A DNA stretch of 5,442 nucleotides from Neisseria lactamica. Its GTDB lineage: Bacteria; Pseudomonadota; Gammaproteobacteria; Burkholderiales; Neisseriaceae. The stretch's first letter is position 1; each line of letters opens with the position of its first letter. The notes under the pieces are model-generated. The model had not been told where the DNA came from and made no database searches. It saw only the letters and a list, made by a program, of their open reading frames with translations. Shown here piece by piece: positions 1-4,994 of the stretch. The stretch spans positions 1-5,442 of the forward strand of contig JUNU01000423.1 in NCBI GenBank assembly GCA_001067655.1, given 5' to 3'. A program made the position numbers and the translations under genes.

Positions 1-51
1 TTTGAGCTAAGGCGAGGCAACGCCGTACTGGTTTAAAGTTAATCCACTATA
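1..51. repeat. Correia repeat enclosed element (CREE), right end, cut by the window edge
   Basis: The segment ends in AATCCACTATA, the inverted form of the Correia terminal repeat that begins TATAGTGGATT. The inner part (TTTGAGCTAAGGCGAGG and CGCCGTACTGG) matches my memory of the internal sequence of Correia elements, which are non-coding neisserial MITE-like repeats of about 100-155 bp. Only the right end is visible. The left end of another such element closes the window at 5393. CREEs are known to be able to supply outward promoters, RNase III sites or IHF sites. Here only the terminal inverted repeat can be seen, with the usual TA at the boundary. Confidence 0.85.
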
Positions 52-53
52 AC
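25..53 (+). promoter_or_regulatory. Possible outward promoter at the CREE end
   Basis: The end of the Correia repeat plus the next two bases reads TATAAC (48-53), five of six matches to a -10 box. A hexamer placed 17 bp upstream (25-30, GTACTG) is a poor -35. Correia ends are known to create promoters in some loci, and this one points toward the DUF2167 gene 200 bp away. It is a weak prediction from sequence alone. Confidence 0.2.
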
Positions 54-136
54 CGGACAAAACGCCGCTGCCTATACCTTTGGGTAGCAAATTGCTGCCA
101 ATCGGAAAATTTATCTGCATTTTTTTCAAGCTATAG

Positions 137-177
137 GCATATTAATATGCAAGCATAGGTTTGTTTATTGCAAACCT
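137..177 (+). promoter_or_regulatory. Palindrome plus hairpin in the leader of the DUF2167 gene
   Basis: Two adjacent symmetric elements lie 70-115 bp before the start codon at 251. GCATATTAATATGC (137-150) is a perfect 14-bp palindrome, the kind of site a dimeric regulator could bind. AGGTTTG (157-163) pairs perfectly with CAAACCT (171-177) around a 7-base loop. The hairpin is not followed by a U tract, so it is not a typical intrinsic terminator. I do not recognise either as a known operator or riboswitch. The rest of 52-250 shows no gene or convincing promoter. Confidence 0.35.
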
Positions 178-250
178 CCTCCTTTGGTCATGCCGGAGCG
201 TATGGTGTTTCGGCTGTCTGCATTTTTTAACTCATTTTTATGGAAACCCC

Positions 251-1201
251 ATGATGAAAAGCAACCGTCTTGCCTGCGCTGTTTTGGCAGCCTTGTTATC
301 CCTCCAAACCTTGCCTGCGTATGCCGCCAAACCGGGTACTGCTTCAGCCGTCGAAACATCTGCGCCAAACTCGAAAAACGCTTCAACTGTTTCAGAGGAC
401 GAGATCGCCAAACAAACAATCACCGGTCCGGCAGTTATCGACTTGGGCAACCAGGCAAAACTAAAACTGCCCGCCAAAATGGTCTTTATTAAAAAAGATG
501 CCGCCAATAGCTTGATGGAAGAATGGGGTAATGGCACAAATCCCGACCGCTACGGGTTGATTATTCCGGAGCAAAAAAATAAAGACAGCGCAGCCCCTTG
601 GTGGATCGATTTGAATTTCAATGATTCCGGTTACATCAAAGACGACGATGCCAAAGAATGGGATGTCGAAGGCATGCTCAAGCAGCTGAAAGAAGGTTCT
701 GAGGAGCAAAACAAAGAACGTGCCGCCCGCAACCTGCCTGAATTGGAAACGCGCGGCTGGGTGGAAAAACCGCAATATGATGCGGCTACCCATCACCTGA
801 TTTGGTCGATTGACGTTTTGGAGAAAAACAAACCCGACCAAAATCCTGCCATCAACTACAACACTTACCAGCTCGGCCGCGAAGGTTTTATCGAACTGAC
901 CATGGTCACCGATTTGAACAGCGTAGACCAATACAAGCCTATCGCACGGGAATTATTGGGCAATATCGAATTCAACGAAGGCAAGCGTTACAGCGATTTC
1001 AATGCCGCGACCGACAAAGTAGCGGAATACGGATTGGCTGCCTTAGTCGGCGGATTGGCTGCGAAAAAACTGGGCTTGTTGGCCCTTGCCGGCGCATTGC
1101 TCGCCAAATTCGGCAAATTGATTGCTGTCGGCGTGATTGGGGCAGGCGCGCTGTTTAAAGGCTTATGGCGCAAAAAAGATAAAAATCAAAGCGAAGAATA
1201 A
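251..1201 (+). CDS. Exported DUF2167 family protein
   Basis: This encodes a 316-residue protein of the DUF2167 family, whose biochemical role is not known. Residues 1-25 form a signal peptide ending in PAYA before AKPG. The region 27-55 is rich in Ser, Thr and Glu and looks like a linker. Family-type motifs follow in order: a GPAVIDLGNQAKLKLP start near 59, GYIKDDDA (127-134), the LKEGSEEQNKERA helix, RGWVEKPQYD (168-177), NYNTYQLGREG (202-212) and GKRYSDFNAATDKVAEYG (244-261). Residues 261-304 are hydrophobic and Gly/Ala-rich, with room for one or two membrane spans, then a charged tail with RKKDK. The mature part is therefore probably periplasmic and anchored by its C-terminus. The start at 251 was chosen because it gives a clean signal peptide and has GGAAA just upstream. 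ATG at 254 is equally possible. An in-frame ATG at 161 would add 30 residues ahead of the signal peptide and begins inside the leader hairpin. The gene is monocistronic here and converges on gltX. Family assignment is firm, function unknown. Confidence 0.9.
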   Translation: MMKSNRLACAVLAALLSLQTLPAYAAKPGTASAVETSAPNSKNASTVSEDEIAKQTITGPAVIDLGNQAKLKLPAKMVFIKKDAANSLMEEWGNGTNPDRYGLIIPEQKNKDSAAPWWIDLNFNDSGYIKDDDAKEWDVEGMLKQLKEGSEEQNKERAARNLPELETRGWVEKPQYDAATHHLIWSIDVLEKNKPDQNPAINYNTYQLGREGFIELTMVTDLNSVDQYKPIARELLGNIEFNEGKRYSDFNAATDKVAEYGLAALVGGLAAKKLGLLALAGALLAKFGKLIAVGVIGAGALFKGLWRKKDKNQSEE

Positions 1202-1217
1202 GTTTCTGCGAAACTAA

Positions 1218-1251
1218 AAAAGGTCGTCTGAAAATTTTCAGACGACCTTTT
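1218..1251. terminator. Bidirectional DUS-palindrome terminator between the DUF2167 gene and gltX
   Basis: This is a perfect 34-bp palindrome with 17-bp arms and no spacer. Each arm contains AGGTCGTCTGAA (1221-1232 forward, 1237-1248 reverse), an uptake sequence of the type I recall as AG-mucDUS. The A tract on the left and T tract on the right give a U tail to transcripts from either side. It begins 16 bp after the DUF2167 stop and ends 7 bp before the gltX stop, so it can terminate both convergent genes. Inverted DUS pairs used as terminators are a standard neisserial arrangement. Confidence 0.9.
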
Positions 1252-1258
1252 CAGCGTT

Positions 1259-2653
1259 TTAAGAACGTATCCGTTTCAACACTTCTTCCTTGCCGATTAA
1301 TGCCAACACGGCATCGACGCTGGGGGTTTTCGCCGTGCCGCAGACGGCGAGGCGCAGGGGCATGCCGAGTTTGCCCATTTTGATACCTTCTTCGTCGCAG
1401 AAGGGTTTGAACAGGTCGTGGATGGCTTCGGCGTTCCAGTCTTCCAACCCTTCGAGGCGTTCGGCGAAGCGCAGCATACGGGCGGCGGCTTCGTCGTCCC
1501 AGTGTTTCTGCACGTCCGCTTCGGCGGGCGTTTGTTTGACGTAGAAGTAAAGGCACTCGTCGGCGAGCGTGTTCAGGTCTTGGGCGCGGTCTTTGACCAG
1601 TGCCAACACGTCTTCCAATGCGGGTTTTGCCGTGTCGTAAATATCGCGCAGGGCGAGGCGGGGTTTGACGAGTTCGGCGAGTTTTTCGTTGGGCGTGATT
1701 TTGATGTGTTCGCCGTTGATCCAGTAGAGTTTCTTCAAGTCCATGCGGCTGGGCGACGGGGAAACGTCTTTTAAATCAAACCATTCGATGAATTGTCCCA
1801 TCGTGAAGAACTCGTCGTCGCCGTGCGCCCAGCCCAAACGCGCCAAATAGTTGAGCATGGCTTCGGGCAGGATGCCCATCGCGCCGAAATCGGTGATGGC
1901 GACGGTATCGCCGCTGCGTTTGGAGATTTTTTTGCCTTGTTCGTTGAGAATCATGGGCAGGTGGCCGTATTCGGGCAGGTTCGCGCCGATGGCTTTTAAG
2001 ATGTTGATTTGTTTCGGGGTGTTGTTCACATGGTCGTCGCCGCGGATAACGTGGGTAACGCCCATGTCGTAGTCATCCACCACGACGCAGAAGTTGTAGG
2101 TCGGCGTGCCGTCGGCGCGGGCGATAATCAGGTCGTCAAGTGCTTCATTGGGGATAGAGATTTCGCCTTTGACCAAGTCCGTCCATTTGGTCACGCCGTC
2201 CAGAGGCGTTTTGAAACGGACAACAGGTTGCACGTCGGCAGGGATTTCGGGCAGGGTTTTGCCTTCTTCCGGACGCCAACGGCGGTCGTAAGTTGCCGTG
2301 CCTTCTTTTTCGGCTTTCTCGCGCATGGCTTCCAGCTCTTCTTTGCTGCAATAGCAGTAGTAGGCATGGCCTTTTTCCAAGAGTTCGGCGATGACTTCTT
2401 TATAGCGGTCGAAACGGCGGGTTTGGTACACGACGTTGTCGGCGTTGTCGTAATCGAGACCGACCCATTTCATGCCGTCGAGGATGATGTTGACGGATTC
2501 GGCAGTAGAGCGCGCCAAGTCGGTGTCTTCGATACGCAATAGGAACTCGCCTTTATGATGGCGGGCAAACGCCCATGAAAACAAGGCGGTGCGTACGCCG
2601 CCGATGTGCAGGTAGCCGGTGGGGCTGGGGGCGAAACGGGTTTTGACGGTCAT
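1259..2653 (-). CDS. gltX: Glutamyl-tRNA synthetase
   Basis: This is a complete 464-residue class I aminoacyl-tRNA synthetase that attaches glutamate to tRNA in the cytoplasm. The Rossmann catalytic domain opens with RFAPSPTGYLHIGG, in which HIGG at 16-19 is the HIGH signature. LRIEDTD follows at 39-45. The KMSKS loop is KISKR at 242-246 within LNEQGKKISKRSGDT. FCVVVDDYDMGVTHVIRGDDH (about 188-208) is typical of the family, and the remainder from about 320 is the helical anticodon-binding region. The zinc-type CYC pair (C100, C102) is present, but the second Cys/His pair expected from the E. coli enzyme is absent (YDRRWR). The start at 2653 has a ribosome-binding GGAG (ctcc at 2659-2662 on the plus strand), and the conserved N-terminus begins right after it. 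Reading can be extended in frame to 2776, but the extra 41 residues have no family counterpart. The gene is presumably essential. Its 5' 250 bases are repeated at 3936-4223. Confidence 0.98.
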   Translation of the reverse strand: MTVKTRFAPSPTGYLHIGGVRTALFSWAFARHHKGEFLLRIEDTDLARSTAESVNIILDGMKWVGLDYDNADNVVYQTRRFDRYKEVIAELLEKGHAYYCYCSKEELEAMREKAEKEGTATYDRRWRPEEGKTLPEIPADVQPVVRFKTPLDGVTKWTDLVKGEISIPNEALDDLIIARADGTPTYNFCVVVDDYDMGVTHVIRGDDHVNNTPKQINILKAIGANLPEYGHLPMILNEQGKKISKRSGDTVAITDFGAMGILPEAMLNYLARLGWAHGDDEFFTMGQFIEWFDLKDVSPSPSRMDLKKLYWINGEHIKITPNEKLAELVKPRLALRDIYDTAKPALEDVLALVKDRAQDLNTLADECLYFYVKQTPAEADVQKHWDDEAAARMLRFAERLEGLEDWNAEAIHDLFKPFCDEEGIKMGKLGMPLRLAVCGTAKTPSVDAVLALIGKEEVLKRIRS

Positions 2654-2681
2654 GATGGCTCCAGAATCTTTTAAAACGGGT

Positions 2682-2710
2682 ATTTTACTTTTTCGGCAAG
2701 GTTTAAACAA
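2682..2710 (-). promoter_or_regulatory. Probable gltX promoter
   Basis: On the minus strand, TTGTTT (2705-2710) and TAAAAT (2682-2687) are separated by exactly 17 bp, a sigma-70 type arrangement. The -35 matches only TTG of TTGACA, while the -10 matches five of six bases. Transcription would start near 2675 and leave about 22 bases of leader including the GGAG ribosome-binding site. The -10 box is conserved in the duplicated copy at 4216-4221. Confidence 0.5.
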
Positions 2711-2714
2711 TGTA

Positions 2715-2726
2715 AGGCCGTCTGAA
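2715..2726 (+). other. DNA uptake sequence, AG-DUS dialect
   Basis: AGGCCGTCTGAA is an exact 12-mer of the AG-DUS form. It is a single copy and not part of an inverted pair, lying between the gltX promoter and the Fur box. DUS are recognised by ComP during type IV pilus-mediated transformation. It differs by one base (C instead of T at position 4) from the AGGTCGTCTGAA copies in both flanking terminators, which matters for the origin of this segment. Confidence 0.85.
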
Positions 2727-2777
2727 AATAATGTCGGCGCAGAAGGACCGTCTGGGAACTTTTCTCCTGAAAACAAG

Positions 2778-2796
2778 ACAAATGATAATCATTTCT
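2778..2796 (+). promoter_or_regulatory. Fur box (iron-responsive operator)
   Basis: ACAAATGATAATCATTTCT matches the classical 19-bp Fur consensus at 13 positions, including the whole central core AATGATAATCATT, which is symmetric about 2787. It ends 16 bp before the start codon of the binding protein at 2813. GATAAT (2784-2789) inside the box could serve as the -10, although no good -35 is visible around 2760-2766. Fur with Fe2+ bound here should block transcription, so the downstream gene is predicted to be made under iron starvation. Confidence 0.85.
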
Positions 2797-2812
2797 TTGA
2801 AAGTATCCGCTC

Positions 2813-3907
2813 ATGAACAAACGCGCTTTATTTGCCGCCCTCGCCCTCCTGCCCCTTTTTGCCCAAGCCGAAATCAAAACTATCAAAGACGTATTGGGAC
2901 GCGAAGTCAAAGTCGATGTCCCTGTCAAACGCGCGGTTTTGGCGTTTTACTATCCCGACTATATCGCGGTAACGGGCGCGGACAAATTTAAAAACGTCAT
3001 CGGCATTTCGCGTGAGTTTTGGGAGAAATTCAATCCCGGCAGCTGGGCGATGTTCAAACAGAAGCTGCCTACGCTGCAAAACATTGCGGACATCGGCAAC
3101 ATCAGCACCGGCACGTTTTCACTGGAGAAAACGCTCGCGCTCAAGCCGGACGTATTGATTCTGGCCGACTGGCAGTATAAGGCCGTCGCCACCCACCTGC
3201 CGCGCATTAAAGCGGCAGGCATACCCGTCGTCGTGGTCGATTTCAACGCCGAAACCGTCGCGCGGCACACGCGCAGTGCGGAAATTTTCGGCGAACTCAA
3301 CGGTACGCAGGCGCGCGCCCAAAAAATTGCCGCCGAATACGCCCGAGGCATTGCCGATATCCAAAAACGCGTCGCGCGCGCCAAGCAGTCCAAACCGAAA
3401 ATCTATATCGAGTTCGGCGACAAAGGCCCGTCCGAATACAGCTACACCTTCGGCAAAGATATGTGGGGCGCGATTGCCGACACAGCAGGCGGCAACAATA
3501 TCGCCGCGCCTTACGTTAAAAACTGGGGACCGATAAACCCTGAAAAATTCCTGACGGCCAAACCCGAGGTCATCGTCATTTCGGGGACGGAAAACGGCCA
3601 TAAAGACAAGCCTGGCATTATGGCGATGGGCATAGGCATCAGCCAGGCCGATGCGCAACGCCGCCTGGCCGGATTTGTCAAACGCAAAGGCTGGGCAGAC
3701 ATTCCTGCCGTCAAAAACAAACGCGTTTACGGCATCTACCACACCGCCTCCCGCTCGCTCACCGATTTGGCCAGCGCGCAATTTATCGCCAAAACCCTGT
3801 ATCCGCAGCAGTTTGCCGACATAGACCCAAACAAGACCTATCTGGACTTCCACCGCAAATACCTGCCCGTCGTGCCGGACGGTACGTTTTACATCCGATT
3901 GAAATAG
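2813..3907 (+). CDS. Periplasmic iron-siderophore/heme-type ABC transporter substrate-binding protein
   Basis: This is a 364-residue type III (helical-backbone, Peripla_BP_2/TroA-like) binding protein. Residues 1-19 are a Sec signal peptide ending FAQA before EIK. There is no lipobox cysteine, so the mature protein should be free in the periplasm. The N-lobe starts with the family phrase KDVLGREVKVDVPVKRAVL (26-43). LALKPDVLILAD (108-119) and AAGIPVVVVDF (134-144) are the characteristic strand-turn segments. A long helix follows (about 148-192), and the C-lobe has TAGGNNIAAPYV (224-235), LTAKPEVIVISG (247-258) and KNKRVYGIYHTAS (302-314). The start at 2813 follows a weak GAAAG site. The Fur box upstream supports an iron-related ligand (ferric siderophore or heme), but the ligand cannot be read from sequence. 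No permease, ATPase or TonB-dependent receptor is present in the window, so it must rely on partners elsewhere. It has no terminator of its own before the gltX remnant. The nearest is the bidirectional one at 4244. Confidence 0.9.
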   Translation: MNKRALFAALALLPLFAQAEIKTIKDVLGREVKVDVPVKRAVLAFYYPDYIAVTGADKFKNVIGISREFWEKFNPGSWAMFKQKLPTLQNIADIGNISTGTFSLEKTLALKPDVLILADWQYKAVATHLPRIKAAGIPVVVVDFNAETVARHTRSAEIFGELNGTQARAQKIAAEYARGIADIQKRVARAKQSKPKIYIEFGDKGPSEYSYTFGKDMWGAIADTAGGNNIAAPYVKNWGPINPEKFLTAKPEVIVISGTENGHKDKPGIMAMGIGISQADAQRRLAGFVKRKGWADIPAVKNKRVYGIYHTASRSLTDLASAQFIAKTLYPQQFADIDPNKTYLDFHRKYLPVVPDGTFYIRLK

Positions 3908-3929
3908 CGGCTGCAAAAATCATAGGCTC

Positions 3930-3936
3930 AGGCCGT
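3930..3936 (+). other. Possible truncated DUS at the junction with the gltX remnant
   Basis: AGGCCGT, the first seven bases of AG-DUS, is fused directly to the first bases of the gltX duplicate (TATAGCGG from 3936, sharing the T). A neisserial gene normally ends with a DUS terminator about here, so this may be the stump of the binding-protein gene's terminator, cut at the recombination joint. A seven-base match can also arise by chance. Confidence 0.3.
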
Positions 3937-4223
3937 ATAGCGGTCGAAACGGCGGGTTTGGTACACGACGTTGTCGGCGTTGTCGTAGTTCAGGCCGACC
4001 CATTTCATGCCGTCGAGGATGATGTTGACGGATTCGGCGGTAGAACGCGCCAAGTCGGTGTCTTCGATACGCAATAAGAACTCGCCTTTGTGATGGCGGG
4101 CAAACGCCTATGAAAACAAGGCGGTGCGCACGCCGCCTATGTGCAGGTAGCCGGTGGGGCTGGGGCGAAACGGGTTTTGACGGTCATGATGGCTCCAGAT
4201 TCTTTTAAAACGGGTATTTTACT
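3936..4223 (-). pseudogene. gltX: Truncated, inactivated copy of the gltX 5' end
   Basis: This stretch aligns base for base with 2401-2689, with 12 substitutions and one 1-base deletion in 289 positions. It covers gltX codons 1 to about 85, the start codon (cat at 4185-4187), the ribosome-binding site and the -10 box, and lies in the same orientation as the intact gene. It is dead for three reasons. A C5 run at codons 8-9 has lost one base (g run at 4162-4165). Codon 27 TGG is now TAG (4108-4110). Everything after about codon 85 is missing. Translation from the old ATG would give only a 16-residue peptide ending at 4137. Of 11 coding substitutions, eight are synonymous, two make one Asp67-to-Asn change, and one is the nonsense mutation. 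Homology may continue weakly to the DUS at 4252, since both copies have ACAATG shortly before a DUS. Confidence 0.95.
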
Positions 4224-4245
4224 GTTTTTAGACGGAATCGGACAA
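4216..4245 (-). promoter_or_regulatory. Promoter remnant of the gltX copy
   Basis: The -10 box TAAAAT (4216-4221) is identical to that of intact gltX. The upstream sequence has diverged but offers TTGTCC (4240-4245) with an 18-bp spacer, four of six matches to TTGACA. If active, it would transcribe leftward through the pseudogene and into the 3' end of the binding-protein gene as antisense RNA. The site overlaps the base of the terminator hairpin by two bases. Confidence 0.35.
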
Positions 4246-4301
4246 TGAAAAAGGTCGTCTGAAAACCTGAAAATTCAGGTTTTCAGACGACCTTTTTCAT
4301 T
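4244..4301. terminator. Long DUS hairpin terminator downstream of the YdcF gene
   Basis: This is a perfect inverted repeat with 28-bp arms (4244-4271 and 4274-4301) around a central AA. Each arm contains AGGTCGTCTGAA (4252-4263 forward, 4282-4293 reverse). An inner CCTGAA/TTCAGG extension lengthens the stem beyond the usual DUS pair. A and T tracts flank the GC-rich part, so it can stop transcripts from both sides: the ydcF operon from the right and the binding-protein gene from the left. Its last base is the first base of the ydcF-family stop codon on the minus strand. Confidence 0.9.
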
Positions 4302-4972
4302 TATTCGTCCTCTGTTTTACTCATCGTCAGCCAGTCCCAAAAGTTTTCACTCCATTTGCCGATGCGGTAGAGGAAGAGGGCGTAGCTTTCTTGAAGCAGG
4401 AATTTGTTTTTTTCTTTGCCTTGGTCGAAGCGCGTGGTCGGCGTGGCGGAGATGTAGGCTTCGATGTCGAGGTCGGAGGCGATTTCGAGGGCGCGGGCGA
4501 GGTGGTAGGGGTCGCTGACGATGATGATGCTTTCGATGCCTTCGGCGCGCAGGATCGGACGGATGTTGCGGATGTTTTCGTAGGTGTTGCGCGAGGTGTT
4601 TTCAAAGATGATGTTGTGCGCGGGTATGCCTTGTTTGAGGGCGTAACGCCGTCCGACTTCGGCTTCGGTCATGTAGCCTTTTTTGGATGTGCCGCCGGTG
4701 AAGACGATTTTTTCAACGCGGTGGCTTTGGTAGAGGGTGATGGCGTGGTTGATGCGTTCGCGGAAAACGGGCGAGGGTCGTTTGTCCCATGCGGCGGCAC
4801 CGAGTACGAGGGCGGCATCGGCGCGGACATGATGCGGCAGCGGCTGCGAGCCTGTGTGGTACACCTGCCATGCGCCGACGCCAAATATGCCGAGTATCAA
4901 CAGGATACTCAGACCTATGCCGCGAAAGAGGTAGTAGCGCAAGCCGTTGCGGCTGCGAAACAGGGAAATCAT
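4301..4972 (-). CDS. YdcF family (DUF218/ElyC-SanA-YdcF) membrane-anchored protein
   Basis: This is a 223-residue inner-membrane protein. A basic N-terminus (FRSRNGLRYYLFR) precedes one membrane span at about 18-36, and the DUF218 domain follows on the periplasmic side. Family motifs run in order: ADAALVLGAA (51-60), the RERINHAITLY helix, KIVFTGG (88-94), TEAEVGRRYALKQGIP (102-117), ENTSRNTYENI (124-134) and IIIVSDPYHLARAL (149-162). The conserved Asp154/His157 and the Glu124/Asn125 region are in place. Relatives such as SanA and ElyC are linked to envelope integrity and cell-wall precursor handling, but no reaction is established for this group, so a cell-envelope role is inference. The start at 4972 has only a distant GGAAGG as ribosome-binding site. 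It follows the ArsC-like gene by 22 bp, so the two are probably co-transcribed and may be translationally coupled. Confidence 0.9.
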   Translation of the reverse strand: MISLFRSRNGLRYYLFRGIGLSILLILGIFGVGAWQVYHTGSQPLPHHVRADAALVLGAAAWDKRPSPVFRERINHAITLYQSHRVEKIVFTGGTSKKGYMTEAEVGRRYALKQGIPAHNIIFENTSRNTYENIRNIRPILRAEGIESIIIVSDPYHLARALEIASDLDIEAYISATPTTRFDQGKEKNKFLLQESYALFLYRIGKWSENFWDWLTMSKTEDE

Positions 4973-4994
4973 GTAGGGACGGCCTTCCCGCGCT

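Noticed and set aside
161..250. Longer start for the DUF2167 protein at 161, adding 30 residues
   Set aside because: The extension would put a second hydrophobic stretch before a clean signal peptide, has no ribosome-binding site and begins within the leader hairpin.
2009..2542. 177-residue plus-strand frame opposite gltX
   Set aside because: It is an antisense shadow of a conserved gene with no start signals and no family resemblance.
2746..2758. Second DUS-like word, ACCGTCTGGGA, before the Fur box
   Set aside because: Only about eight of 12 positions match. It could be a decayed DUS but cannot be told from chance.
2654..2776. Longer start for gltX at 2776
   Set aside because: The extra 41 residues are unlike any GltX N-terminus and would cover the promoter and ribosome-binding site. 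The duplicated copy also preserves the GGAG and ATG at the shorter start.
3119..3916. 265-residue open frame on the minus strand opposite the binding-protein gene
   Set aside because: It is an antisense shadow of a well-supported gene. It has no recognisable domain, and GC-rich neisserial genes often leave such open frames.
2401..4223. Direct repeats as the ends of a transposon or integron cassette
   Set aside because: The repeats are part of gltX itself, there is no transposase or integrase, and no terminal inverted repeats or target duplications are visible. Homologous recombination is sufficient.
4227..4238. DUS-like word ATTCCGTCTAAA on the minus strand between the gltX remnant and the terminator
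   Set aside because: Three mismatches, including one in the conserved core region, make it too weak to call.
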